From an uncultured Prevotella sp. (GTDB lineage: Bacteria > Bacteroidota > Bacteroidia > Bacteroidales > Bacteroidaceae): a stretch of 64,000 nucleotides of DNA. The translations under genes were made by a program, and so were the position numbers. The stretch spans positions 1 through 64,000 of the forward strand of contig CALUGW010000002.1 in NCBI GenBank assembly GCA_944320305.1. Reading direction: 5' to 3'. Of the stretch, positions 42,690-51,546 are shown in pieces. The first letter of the stretch is position 1; every line of letters begins with the position of its first letter. The notes beneath the pieces are model-generated. The model had not been told where the DNA came from. It worked only from the letters and a program-made list of their open reading frames with translations, and did no database searches.

Positions 42690-43580
42690 ATGATGCGAAA
42701 TATTTTCAGGGGGTTGGGCATAGCGTTGGTGACCCCGTTCAATGAGGACGGATCGGTTGACTACGAATCATTGGAGAAACTGCTGAGATACCAGCTTGAC
42801 AACGGTGCGGACTTTTTGTGCATACTGGCGACGACAGGTGAGACCCCGTGTCTTACTGCTGACGAAAAACAGAGAATCAAGCAGCTTGTCGTCAGCACCG
42901 TTGCAGGCAGGGTGCCTATTCTGGCCGGATGCGGAGGAAACAATACCGCAGCGGTGGTGGAAGAGCTGAAGAATGCTGACATGAAAGGCGTCTCCGGCAT
43001 CCTGAGCGTTTGCCCGTATTACAACAAGCCGTCGCAGGAGGGACTGTACCAGCACTTCAAGGCCATTGCCGCCGCAACGGACCTTCCTGTTGTGCTTTAT
43101 AATGTTCCGGGGCGCACCGGTGTCAATATGAGTGCCGCGACAACCGTCAGGCTGGCCCGCGACTGCAAGAACATTGTGGCGATAAAGGAGGCAGGCGGAA
43201 GTCTTGAGCAGGTGGACGAGATAATCAAGAACAAGCCGGCCGACTTCGATGTGCTGAGTGGCGACGACGCTCTCACGTTCCCGATGGTTTCTTGTGGCGC
43301 CGTTGGTGCCATAAGTGTTATCGGCAACGCCCTTCCAAAGGAAATATCCCGCATGATACGGCTTGAGTTTAACGGCGAGTATGCGGCGGCGAGAGAGATT
43401 CACCACCGGTTCACGGAACTGTTCGGCCTGCTGTTTGTTGACGGAAATCCGGCCGGAGTGAAGGCCATGCTGTCTGAAATGGGCATGATAAAGAATGTGC
43501 TGAGGCTGCCGCTTGTTCCGACCCGCATATCGACCATGAGGAAATTCAGCGAGATATTGAAGGAATTGAAGATACAATGA
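42690..43580 (+). CDS. dapA: 4-hydroxy-tetrahydrodipicolinate synthase
   Basis: The 296-aa protein begins with FRGLGIALVTPFNEDGSVDY, has ILATTGETPCL, VVLYNVPGRTGVNM (catalytic Tyr near 136) and IVAIKEAGGSLEQ (Schiff-base Lys near 164). It condenses pyruvate with aspartate semialdehyde in lysine and diaminopimelate synthesis. A second ATG one codon later is an alternative start. It stands alone between its promoter and the terminator at 43688. Confidence 0.95.
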   Translation: MMRNIFRGLGIALVTPFNEDGSVDYESLEKLLRYQLDNGADFLCILATTGETPCLTADEKQRIKQLVVSTVAGRVPILAGCGGNNTAAVVEELKNADMKGVSGILSVCPYYNKPSQEGLYQHFKAIAAATDLPVVLYNVPGRTGVNMSAATTVRLARDCKNIVAIKEAGGSLEQVDEIIKNKPADFDVLSGDDALTFPMVSCGAVGAISVIGNALPKEISRMIRLEFNGEYAAAREIHHRFTELFGLLFVDGNPAGVKAMLSEMGMIKNVLRLPLVPTRISTMRKFSEILKELKIQ

Positions 43581-43687
43581 GAGCCTGCGCTGGCTTGCCG
43601 TTATGGAAATTTTAACCCGAATCGGCCTGACGGCCTATTCGGATTAAACGAGTCCGATAGCCGTCAGGCAATTTGTGAAAACTGCAA

Positions 43688-43718
43688 AAGAGGGTGCGCC
43701 GAGATGACGCGCCCTCTT
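43688..43718. terminator. Terminator hairpin downstream of dapA
   Basis: AAGAGGGTGCG pairs with CGCGCCCTCTT (one wobble). It could serve dapA on the plus strand and the candidate RNA on the minus strand. Confidence 0.6.
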
Positions 43719-43737
43719 ATGCTGATGTCCAGACAAC

Positions 43738-43957
43738 AAAAAAAGCGCGGACTTAAAACTTCGTCTATGCCATCTCGGTATCGCCAAACACCATGCACAC
43801 ATATACGAGTAAAAGCCCACGCCTGTGGCGTGAGCATTAACTTTCACTCTTGTGTGCATCTTTAATTTGGCGATTTCAGATAGCAAGAACAAAGCTAACG
43901 CTTTCTTGTCATTATGTCTTTTGTCGGTTATGCTACATAGGCGACTCTTTAATTGTT
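43738..43957 (-). ncRNA. Candidate structured small RNA
   Basis: A minus-strand promoter box TAACTTTG (43965-43972, with CTTG 19 nt upstream) would start an RNA near 43957. The RNA contains a small hairpin (CAAGAAAGC with GCTTTGTTCTTG), then an imperfect ~110-nt hairpin spanning 43772-43881: the outer arms are ATCTGAAATCGCCAAA and TTTGGCGATACCGAGAT, the inner arms are ATGCACACA and TGTGTGCAT. A run of seven U follows at 43738-43744. Coding potential on this strand is poor. It is not a known RNA family that I recognise. Confidence 0.4.
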
Positions 43958-43964
43958 CATGGTG

Positions 43965-43972
43965 CAAAGTTA
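43965..43972 (-). promoter_or_regulatory. Promoter of candidate small RNA
   Basis: Minus-strand TAACTTTG, preceded at 19 nt by CTTG. Confidence 0.55.
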
Positions 43973-44081
43973 CAAAAAAGATTCTTTGCCGCAAGTCCCT
44001 GCCAAGGCAAAAGCAGAAATGCCAGCCTGCAAATTGTCATTACGGCAGCCATGAGACACCAAAACATCCGTGCAGCACATC

Positions 44082-44466
44082 GATTTTAACACTTCCGAAA
44101 CCGGCGAAATAGAAATTTCCGGGCGGTTTTTGCCGCCTCTTCCAGCCAGAAAACACACTTTGTTTTGCGAAACGGCCCATATTGCGATGCGATATAGGCC
44201 GTTTTGCATTGCGATATGGCCTGTATTGCAAGCCAAAACGACCCTTCTTGCAGGGCAAAAAAGGCTGTTTTGCCGCCCGGAAAGGCCGTTTTGGAAGCTG
44301 GTTTCATTGCACAATAGGTCGTATAAGGCTTATAAGTCTAATTAGTCCAATAAGTTACGATTGCACACCCGTGCCGCGCGTATTTGCGGCCAGGAAGCTT
44401 TTCATTTTCAAATACGCTGAATATGAGAGACCAAAAAAGCTGTTTTTAACTGTTGTGAAGTAATGT
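44082..44466 (+). repeat. Long dispersed repeat, copy B (about 385 bp)
   Basis: Same order of blocks as 28571-28962: TTTTAACACTTC, CGAAATAGAAA, a palindromic centre with GCGATGCGATATAGGCC, TTTCATTGCACAA, AAGTTACGATTGCACACCCG and CAAATACGC. The centre differs more between copies than the ends. It fills the gap before the DciA-like gene, with no credible ORF. Confidence 0.8.
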
Positions 44467-44536
44467 AAAAGCCATTCTGGCAACTCCACAACAGCACGCG
44501 GAGGCCACACAAGAAAGCCCCGCAGAAGCCGCTCCG

Positions 44537-44827
44537 TCAGCAGAAGCGTATGTCAACAATCACCCGGTTGCCCACGGCGGCGTTGAGCCGCCGCACAAAG
44601 TCGGCGCGCCTCATGCTCAGGTCGGCGCGCAGAGCCGGACTGGACAGGCTGACAAAGAGCGTCTGGTTTCGTATGCAAGCCTCGCGCGTGTAGCGGGCGA
44701 CAGCCGGGCCGGCCACCATTGGCCACGCCTCGACGAGCCGCCGCTGCAGCAGCGGGGTCTCAAGCCCCTGCTGCCTGAGGTTGCGCAGCACCAGGTCGCG
44801 TATGGACTGCACGTCGCGCTTAAACAT
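44537..44827 (-). CDS. DUF721/DciA-like protein
   Basis: The 96-aa protein has the DUF721 pattern VEAWPMVAGPAVARYTRE followed by LFVSLSSPALRADLSMR and a final NRVIVDIRF strand. The family includes DciA, a loader for the replicative helicase in bacteria lacking DnaC, and is often next to recF as here, with which it overlaps by 8 nt. Function in replication is inferred from the family and context. Confidence 0.8.
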   Translation of the reverse strand: MFKRDVQSIRDLVLRNLRQQGLETPLLQRRLVEAWPMVAGPAVARYTREACIRNQTLFVSLSSPALRADLSMRRADFVRRLNAAVGNRVIVDIRFC

Positions 44828-45935
44828 GGCTGCCCTCCGTCACCTCGCCGCCGTCCACATTGAATATCTTGTAATCGCCAGAGCGGCTGCTCAGGATGCT
44901 GTCCAGATGGCTTCGGTTGGTGTCTGTGATGAATATCTGGCCGAAGCCGTCGCCGCTCACCAGGGCCACGATGCGCTCCACGCGCGAGGCGTCGAGCTTG
45001 TCGAAGATGTCGTCGAGCAGCAGCAGCGGCGTGGTTCCAGTGCCCCGGCGGCGCAAGAACTCAAACTGGGCCAGCTTCAGCGCCACCACGAATGTCTTGC
45101 TCTGCCCCTGGCTCCCCTCTCGCCTCAGAGGGTGTCCGCCCATGGTGAACAGCAGGTCGTCGCGGTGCACGCCGTGCAGCGAGTAGCCCATGATGCGGTC
45201 CTTGGCCCTGTCGCGCCTTATCACGTCGAGCAGCGGGCCGCGGCGGCAGTGCGACTCGTAGTCCAGCGACACGCTCTCGCGCCCCGACGAGATCTCGGCA
45301 TAATACCGCCTGAACACCGGCACAAGCTCGCTGACGAAAGCCTCACGCCGGGCAAAGACGGCCTCGCCCTCGGCAGCCATCTGCTCCTCGAGCACGTCGA
45401 GCAGCGCGGGGTCTGGCTCGGCCTCGGCCCTGAGCAGGGCGTTGCGCTGCTGCAGAGCCTTGCCATAGCGCGCCAGCGAGTCGATGTAGGGGCGGTCGTA
45501 CTGCGATATCACCATGTCCATCAGCCGCCGGCGCTCCTCGCTGCCGCCGTCGATGAGCATGGTGTCGGCGGGCGACACGGCCACGAGCGGTATCAGCCCT
45601 ATGTGCTCCGACAGGCGGCGGTACTCCTTGCCGTCGCGCTTGAAGCGCTTCTTCACACCGCGCTTCATGCCGCAGTAGACGGCGAGCGGCTCGCCGCTGT
45701 CCGTCGCATACGAGCCTTCGAGCACGAAGAAGTCCTCGCCGTGCCTTATCACCTGCGAGTCGGCAGGGCACACCGCGCTGCGGCAGAACGACAGATAGTA
45801 GACGGCGTCCACCACGTTTGTCTTGCCGGCGCCGTTGCGCCCCACAAAGCAGTTGAGCCGGGGCGAAAGCTCCAGCCCCGCCGCCTTGATGTTCTTATAG
45901 TTTATTATGGAAATCTTCTGGAGAATCATCAGCAA
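44820..45935 (-). CDS. recF: DNA replication and repair protein RecF
   Basis: The 371-aa SMC-like ATPase has Walker A GRNGAGKTNVV near residue 33, the signature GSQGQSKTFVVALKLAQFEF and Walker B LLLLDDIFDKLD. It binds gapped DNA and helps load RecA with RecO and RecR. ATGs at 45935 and 45929 are both possible. A minus-strand promoter at 45955-45962 precedes it, and a DciA-like gene follows in the same transcript. Confidence 0.93.
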   Translation of the reverse strand: MLMILQKISIINYKNIKAAGLELSPRLNCFVGRNGAGKTNVVDAVYYLSFCRSAVCPADSQVIRHGEDFFVLEGSYATDSGEPLAVYCGMKRGVKKRFKRDGKEYRRLSEHIGLIPLVAVSPADTMLIDGGSEERRRLMDMVISQYDRPYIDSLARYGKALQQRNALLRAEAEPDPALLDVLEEQMAAEGEAVFARREAFVSELVPVFRRYYAEISSGRESVSLDYESHCRRGPLLDVIRRDRAKDRIMGYSLHGVHRDDLLFTMGGHPLRREGSQGQSKTFVVALKLAQFEFLRRRGTGTTPLLLLDDIFDKLDASRVERIVALVSGDGFGQIFITDTNRSHLDSILSSRSGDYKIFNVDGGEVTEGSHV

Positions 45936-45954
45936 CCTTTTCGCTAACAGAGTG

Positions 45955-45962
45955 CAAAGTTA
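45955..45962 (-). promoter_or_regulatory. Promoter -7 element of recF
   Basis: Minus-strand TAACTTTG, 20 nt before the recF start codon. Confidence 0.55.
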
Positions 45963-46026
45963 AGCGTTTTGCAAGTCATAAAAGAAAAAAGTCAGTGATA
46001 AATTTCAGTATCTGCGATAAATTCCG

Positions 46027-46034
46027 TAATTTTG
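46027..46034 (+). promoter_or_regulatory. Promoter -7 element of TPR-ribH operon
   Basis: TAATTTTG, 38 nt before the ATG at 46072, divergent from recF. Confidence 0.55.
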
Positions 46035-46071
46035 CCGCGCAATAAAAACCGAAACAAAACATTAAAGCATA

Positions 46072-46752
46072 ATGGCTAACAACAACAAGCAGAACGAGGC
46101 TCAGAACGCAGAGAGCACAGTCAAAATCCAGGCGACTTTCTTCGAGAAATACAAGAAAGCCATCATCTACGGCGTGGTAGCCGTGATAGTAATCGTGGCC
46201 GGAGCGATTGTATATAATAATTATGTGGCAGCCCCGCGCCAGGAGAAGGCGAGCACCGTGCTCGCCAAGGGACAGGACTACTTCAGCATGGGACAGTATG
46301 AGAAAGCCCTCAACGGCGACAGCACGGGCTACGCCGGATTTGCAAAAATAGCCTCCGACTACAGCAGCACCGACGCAGGCAACCTGGCCAACCTCTACGC
46401 CGGACTGTGCTACGCCCAGCTGGGCAAGTGGACAGAGGCCGCCGAATGGCTCGAGAAATTCGACCAGCAGGACGACCAGATGATCAGCCCCGCCGCCGAG
46501 GCCGCCCTGGGCAACGCCTACGCCCACCTCAAGCAGCTCGACAAGGCCGTGGAGCACCTGAAGCGCGCCGCACAGAACGCCGACAACAACAGCCTCTCGC
46601 CCACGTTCCTCATACAGGCAGGCGAGATTCTGGAAAGCCAGGGCAAGAAGGACGAGGCGCTGAAGCTGTATCAGGAAGTGAAGCAGAAATACTTCAACTC
46701 CATGCAGTATCAGACCATCGACAAGTACATCGAGCGCGCTTCAATCAAGTAA
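46072..46752 (+). CDS. TPR-repeat membrane-anchored protein
   Basis: The 226-aa protein has a charged N-terminus, one membrane span (residues about 31-50, [20 protein letters not shown]) and at least three tetratricopeptide-like helices after it ([38 protein letters not shown]). The layout resembles YfgM, an inner-membrane periplasmic chaperone partner, though that is only by analogy. It precedes ribH by 2 nt and is its likely co-transcript. Confidence 0.8.
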   Translation: MANNNKQNEAQNAESTVKIQATFFEKYKKAIIYGVVAVIVIVAGAIVYNNYVAAPRQEKASTVLAKGQDYFSMGQYEKALNGDSTGYAGFAKIASDYSSTDAGNLANLYAGLCYAQLGKWTEAAEWLEKFDQQDDQMISPAAEAALGNAYAHLKQLDKAVEHLKRAAQNADNNSLSPTFLIQAGEILESQGKKDEALKLYQEVKQKYFNSMQYQTIDKYIERASIK

Positions 46753-46754
46753 AC

Positions 46755-47231
46755 ATGGCAACAGCACTGCACAACCTGTCTGACTACGACACGCAAAGCG
46801 TTCCCGACGCCAGCAATATGTGCTTCGGCATCGTGGTGGCCGAGTGGAACAAGGAGATAACCGGCGCACTGCTCCGCGGCGCCGTCGATACGCTCGAAAA
46901 GCACGGCGCACTGCCGGAGAACATCCACGTGAAGACCGTGCCGGGCAGCTTCGAGCTGGTCTACGGGGCGCGCCAGATGAGCCTCAACGGCAACTACGAC
47001 GCCGTGATCATTCTGGGCTGCGTAATCCGCGGCGAGACGCCCCACTTCGACTACATCTGCCAGGGCGTCACCTACGGCATAGCCCGCCTGAACACCACGA
47101 GCGAGATTCCCATCATCTTCGGCCTGCTCACCACCGAAAACCTGCAGCAGGCCAAGGACCGCAGCGGCGGACGGCTCGGCAACAAGGGCGACGAGTGCGC
47201 CGTGGACGCCATAAAGATGGCAAAATTCTGA
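46755..47231 (+). CDS. ribH: 6,7-dimethyl-8-ribityllumazine synthase
   Basis: The 158-aa protein has the substrate-site sequences [45 protein letters not shown] (catalytic His) and [15 protein letters not shown]. It makes the lumazine precursor of riboflavin. The true start is the ATG at 46755. It lies directly after the TPR gene and before a terminator. Confidence 0.95.
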   Translation: MATALHNLSDYDTQSVPDASNMCFGIVVAEWNKEITGALLRGAVDTLEKHGALPENIHVKTVPGSFELVYGARQMSLNGNYDAVIILGCVIRGETPHFDYICQGVTYGIARLNTTSEIPIIFGLLTTENLQQAKDRSGGRLGNKGDECAVDAIKMAKF

Positions 47232-47255
47232 ACACAAACAAACCGTGACACACAG

Positions 47256-47285
47256 GCGGCGGCCTTGCTTTGGCAGGGCCGCCGC
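47256..47285 (+). terminator. ribH terminator
   Basis: GCGGCGGCCTTGC pairs with GCAGGGCCGCCGC around a 4-nt loop, followed by TTTA. Confidence 0.65.
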
Positions 47286-47355
47286 TTTACATTCCGTCTC
47301 TGTGCCACGGCAACCTTACACTCCACAACATTACAAACAAAACCGAACAAAAGCC

Positions 47356-48111
47356 ATGACAAAATTCATTTCATGGAACGTCAACGGCCTCAGGGCCTGC
47401 GAGGGCAAGGGCTTCAGCGACTCGTTCCGCCAGCTCGACGCCGACTTCTTCTGCCTACAGGAGACCAAGATGCAGCAAGGCCAGCTCGACCTCGGCTTCG
47501 ACGGCTACGAGTCTTACTGGAACTACGCCGACAAGAAGGGCTACTCCGGCACGGCAATTTTCACCCGGCGCAAGCCGCTGTCGGTGGCCTACGGCATCGG
47601 CATCGACGAGCACGACCACGAGGGGCGCGTGATTACGCTCGACATGGAGGGCTTCTACCTCGTCAACGTCTACACCCCCAACTCGCAGGACGGCCTGCGC
47701 CGCCTCGACTACCGCATGAGGTGGGAGGACGACTTCCAGGTCTACCTGCGCCGGCTCGACTTGGACAAGCCCGTCATAGTGTGCGGCGACATGAACGTGG
47801 CCCACGAGGAGATAGACCTGAAGAACCCCAAGAGCAACCGCCGCAACGCCGGCTTCACCGACGAGGAGCGCCAGAAGTTCACCCAGCTGCTCGCCTCCGG
47901 CTTCACCGACACGTTCCGCCTGCTGCACCCCGGCGAGGTAACTTACTCGTGGTGGTCGTACCGCTTCAAGGCCCGCGAGAAGAACGCAGGGTGGCGCATC
48001 GACTATTTCGTCACCTCCAAGCGTCTGGACGGCAGCGTGAGGGAAGCCAACATCCACACCGAAATCTACGGCAGCGACCACTGCCCCGTGGAGCTTGTGC
48101 TCGACATCTGA
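47356..48111 (+). CDS. xth: Exodeoxyribonuclease III
   Basis: From the ATG at 47356 (MTKFISWNVNGLRACEGKGF) the protein is 251 aa. It has LQETKMQQGQ, VNVYTPNSQDGLRRLDYRM, CGDMNVAHEEIDLKNPK and the catalytic SDHCPVEL, all AP-endonuclease/ExoIII features. It repairs abasic sites. The upstream in-frame start at 47245 falls in the ribH terminator region and is unlikely. Confidence 0.94.
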   Translation: MTKFISWNVNGLRACEGKGFSDSFRQLDADFFCLQETKMQQGQLDLGFDGYESYWNYADKKGYSGTAIFTRRKPLSVAYGIGIDEHDHEGRVITLDMEGFYLVNVYTPNSQDGLRRLDYRMRWEDDFQVYLRRLDLDKPVIVCGDMNVAHEEIDLKNPKSNRRNAGFTDEERQKFTQLLASGFTDTFRLLHPGEVTYSWWSYRFKAREKNAGWRIDYFVTSKRLDGSVREANIHTEIYGSDHCPVELVLDI

Positions 48112-48141
48112 CGGCGGGCGTTGCCTGCCATAGAGACACTT

Positions 48142-48182
48142 GAAGGCCGCAGCACTGGCATTGACCAGTGGCTGCGGCCTTC
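48142..48182. terminator. Bidirectional terminator
   Basis: GAAGGCCGCAGC and ACTGG pair with CCAGT and GGCTGCGGCCTTC with one bulge; T-rich sequence follows. It separates exonuclease III from the convergent rhamnosidase gene. Confidence 0.75.
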
Positions 48183-48251
48183 TTTGATTGAGTAATGAAA
48201 GTTGGTGTTGCCTGTCCGTTGCATACCGCCATTTGGCGGCGCACGTTTTCC

Positions 48252-51038
48252 TTATTTTGTCTCCACCTCGAAGAGGTATTCGCCCGACCCAATGGCCCAG
48301 CGGCTCTTGCCGCCTGCGGCATCGACGGGGCGTATGTCCTGCCGCCCGCTGACGGCGCGCCCATACTCGGTTATGCGGCCCGGGTCGGCCGTGGGCAGCG
48401 TAACGGTGGCCCGGCTGCCCGCCGGTATCGCCACGCGCAGGGTGTACCGCTCGCCGCTGCGCCGCCAGCTGCACTCTATCCTGCCGCGCACGCTCTCGTA
48501 GGCGGTGGTGGCCCAGGTCACGTCGCCCGCCTCCTGCGGGTCAATGATTATGTCGCTGAAGGCCACGGACTCCTCGCTTTGCCTTATGCCGCCCAGCCCG
48601 CCGAAGAACCACTCCATAAGGTGGCCGAGCATGAGGTGGTTGTTCGACACGTCGTTGTATGCCTGCCACGACTCCGTGAGCGCCGTCGCGCCGTGGGCGA
48701 GCTGCCAGCCGTAGCCCGGCACGTCGTACTTGCTGTTCATCCTGAAGATGGTCTCGCCCATACCGGCGGCCTGCAGTGCCTGCACAACGTAGCGGTAGCC
48801 CACGTCGCCTGCAGTCAGCGCGTAGTCGCGCCCGGCTATGTCCGCCGCAAGGTTTCGCTCAACCTTTCCCCGCATCCCCGGCTCCACCAGCCCGAGGCAG
48901 AGGCTCATGCCGCTCGCCGTCTGGCTGTTGCGCTCGTATATGGAGTCGGCCTTGTTTAAGAACTTCGCGTTATACGCCGCGCGTATTTCGGCAGCGAGGG
49001 CGACATACCGCTGTGCGTCGGCGTCCTTGCCGAGCAGGCGGGCCATGTCGGCCATTAGCTTTGCGTCGTAATAGTAGATGGCCGTTGCGGTCAGGGCGTT
49101 GCTCGTGAGCTGCGCCTTGCCGGGCTTCTTAGGCCCTATGTCAAACCAGTCGCCAAGCCCGTAGGCCACGATGTGGCCGCTGCTGCGGCCCGTGAGGTAG
49201 TCTAAGTAACGCTGCATGGCCGGGTAGTGGCGCTCTATGAGGCTGCTGTCGCCATACCACTTGTAGAAATACCACGGGCAGATGATGAACGCGCTGCCCC
49301 ACTCCGGCGTGTCCTCGAAGCCGTCGCTGAAGCGCACATACTCCGGCGCTATGGTGGGTATGCAGCCGCCCTCGAGCTGCGAGGCGGCCATGTTGTCCAT
49401 CAGGTCGGCGTAGATGGCCCTCATGTCGAAGCGGTACTGCATTGAGTACTGCATCAGGTGGCTCTGCTCCTGCCAGCCAAGCTTCTCGCGGTGGGGACAG
49501 TCGGTGAGCAGGCTCGCCATGTTGCTGCGCATGGCCCAGTCTATCAGGTTGTACGTCTGGTTGAAGAGTGGCTTCGAGCAGGCGAACGTTCCCGCCTCGG
49601 CGGCGTTGTTGCACGTGTGCAATCCCTCGATGGCTACAATCTCCGGCAGCCCTTCCGGGTTGTCCTCGCCCGCAGGCACGGCCCCTTCCACCTGCACGTA
49701 GCGGAAGCCGTAGTAGGTGAACTGCGGCTGCCACTGCTCCACCGCGCCGTCGCCGCGCGTGGTGTAGGCGAAGTAAAACGGCCCGCCTATGCCGCGCTGG
49801 GTGACGGAGTTGCCCCTGCCGAGCAGCTCGCCGGGACGCAGCACTACCTTCGCGCTCTTGCCGCTGCGCACCTTGAGGCGCACGATGCCGGCAAAGTTCT
49901 GCCCCAGGTCGTACACCCAGCGGCCCTCGCCGCTCTTGAACCGCCGCTGCACGGGCAGCACGTCGCGCACGGCCACTGCGCTGCCTGCCTGCGACACCAG
50001 CCTTATGGGCTGCTCCACCTCCACGGCCTTGGCCCAGCGGCTGTCGTCGAACGCGGCATCGGAGCACCAGCCGGGCTGCTCGCGGGTGGCGTCGTAGTCC
50101 TCGCCGCCGTATATGCTTGAGTATGTCACCGGGCTTTCGGCCACGCGCCACGACTTGTCGCTGACCACCGTCTCCTCGCTCCCGTCCTCATAGCGTATCA
50201 CGAGCTTCAGCCTCATCTTGGGCGCGCCATACGACTGCAGCAGCTTGAAGTATCGCTCGCGCGGTATGTTGTAGAAGCCGCCCCCGAGCATCACGCCCAC
50301 CACGTTGTCGCCCACGCGCAGGCTGTCGGTAAGGTCGAACGCGACGTAGAGGGCTTCCTTTGCGTATTGCGTCCACCCCGGGTCGAGGAAATGGTCGCCG
50401 GCCTTGCTGCCGTTTACGAACATATCAAACTGCCCGAGGCCGCAGACGAAGGCCAGGGCCTGGCTCACGGGCTTCTTCACGCGCACCACGCGGCGCATCA
50501 TCGGCAGGCGGTACATACCCGTCTTTTCGTCGCCCAAGGCGCGTTTTACGAGTGGCGAGTGTATGCCGGGCAGCACCTTGCGCCCGTCTTTCTCCATGGC
50601 TATCCAGCGGCTCCCGGCCCAGTCGGCCTCGGTGGGCAGCCCCGTGGTGAACCGCGCCACACGGCTCCAGCCGGAGCTTTCGCCCCGCCGGCTCCACGAC
50701 TGAACGCGCCAGTAGTACGTGGTGGCTGGCTTCAGCGGCTTGCCGCCGTAGCCTACTACGACGGAGTTGGCCGAGCCTACGCGCCCGCTGTTCCACACGT
50801 TGCCCTCGCCTGCGGCAAGCCGCTCCTCCGAGTCGGCCACGACCACCTGGTAGGCGGCCTGCTCCGTGCCGCGCTCCTGTGCCTGCAGCTTCCAGCCGAA
50901 GTGCGGCTGCTGCGCGTCGATGCCCAGCGGGTCGGCCTGCCCCTCGCAGGCAAGCCCGTAGACGCTGTATTGCGCGGCTGCGGCACGAACAGTAACAAAA
51001 GCCACAGCGCACATAGTTGATAACAATCTAACAGTCAT
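48252..51038 (-). CDS. GH78 alpha-L-rhamnosidase
   Basis: From the ATG at 51038 the protein is 928 aa with a signal peptide (MTVRLLSTMCAVAFVTVRAA). It has N-terminal fibronectin-like and beta-sandwich parts (PATTYYWRVQSWSRRGESSG, FVCGLGQFDMFVNGSKAGDH), then an (alpha/alpha)6 barrel with LTDCPHREKLGWQEQ near residue 516 and FEDTPEWGSAFIICPW, which mark the GH78 active site. It removes terminal rhamnose from pectins or other plant glycans, outside the cytoplasm. The in-frame start at 51152 lacks the signal peptide context. It is separated from the GH31 gene by 508 bp containing a repeat. Confidence 0.92.
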   Translation of the reverse strand: MTVRLLSTMCAVAFVTVRAAAAQYSVYGLACEGQADPLGIDAQQPHFGWKLQAQERGTEQAAYQVVVADSEERLAAGEGNVWNSGRVGSANSVVVGYGGKPLKPATTYYWRVQSWSRRGESSGWSRVARFTTGLPTEADWAGSRWIAMEKDGRKVLPGIHSPLVKRALGDEKTGMYRLPMMRRVVRVKKPVSQALAFVCGLGQFDMFVNGSKAGDHFLDPGWTQYAKEALYVAFDLTDSLRVGDNVVGVMLGGGFYNIPRERYFKLLQSYGAPKMRLKLVIRYEDGSEETVVSDKSWRVAESPVTYSSIYGGEDYDATREQPGWCSDAAFDDSRWAKAVEVEQPIRLVSQAGSAVAVRDVLPVQRRFKSGEGRWVYDLGQNFAGIVRLKVRSGKSAKVVLRPGELLGRGNSVTQRGIGGPFYFAYTTRGDGAVEQWQPQFTYYGFRYVQVEGAVPAGEDNPEGLPEIVAIEGLHTCNNAAEAGTFACSKPLFNQTYNLIDWAMRSNMASLLTDCPHREKLGWQEQSHLMQYSMQYRFDMRAIYADLMDNMAASQLEGGCIPTIAPEYVRFSDGFEDTPEWGSAFIICPWYFYKWYGDSSLIERHYPAMQRYLDYLTGRSSGHIVAYGLGDWFDIGPKKPGKAQLTSNALTATAIYYYDAKLMADMARLLGKDADAQRYVALAAEIRAAYNAKFLNKADSIYERNSQTASGMSLCLGLVEPGMRGKVERNLAADIAGRDYALTAGDVGYRYVVQALQAAGMGETIFRMNSKYDVPGYGWQLAHGATALTESWQAYNDVSNNHLMLGHLMEWFFGGLGGIRQSEESVAFSDIIIDPQEAGDVTWATTAYESVRGRIECSWRRSGERYTLRVAIPAGSRATVTLPTADPGRITEYGRAVSGRQDIRPVDAAGGKSRWAIGSGEYLFEVETK

Positions 51039-51305
51039 TTCTTTTTGGGTTTTGTTTTGGTTATTGATAAAACACGGTACAAAATTAGCAAAAAAACTAA
51101 ATAACTGTCTGCAAGACACACAAAAACAGCCATCCGCCTGCCACATTACCATTCACCATGGCAAACCTGCAGACCTGCATAAATATTCACTCCCGAATGC
51201 ATAAATATAGAAAAAGAGAAACGCCAGTGCCCGCACTCAGAGCGCAGAAAAACACTTTTGCACCCCGCCAGAGCCGACATCTGCAACACACTGACACTCA
51301 GAGGG

Positions 51306-51394
51306 TTGCAAAACAGGCCATATTGGACTGCAAAACAGGCCATATTGCATTGCGAAATGACCCGTTTTGCAGTCCAATATGGCCTGTTTTGCAA
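51306..51394. repeat. Perfect 31-bp inverted repeat, dispersed family module
   Basis: Arms at 51306-51336 and 51364-51394 begin TTGCAAAACAGGCCATATTG and are exact complements, separated by 27 bp. The modules are related to those in the repeats at 28571 and 44082. The gap 51039-51546 contains no gene. Confidence 0.75.
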
Positions 51395-51546
51395 AATCGG
51401 ACGGATGCCGCCGCTTTCCGATATGGCACGAATGGCCTCCTGACGGACTTTTACACGCCGGCCGTAACGCCTGCCACAGCTGCATATTTATGCAGAACCG
51501 GCGGCGCGGCGGCCTCTCCCCACAGGGGAGACGGGAGAGGGGCCTC

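Noticed and set aside
43644..43994. 116-aa ORF on the minus strand downstream of dapA
   Set aside because: It starts upstream of the inferred transcription start, crosses a long hairpin and two terminator-like structures, and lacks protein-like composition; a structured RNA fits better.
51306..51394. Second invertible promoter
   Set aside because: The loop is only 27 bp, holds no promoter motif and the arms match a dispersed repeat family, unlike the 161-bp segment at 21966-22188.
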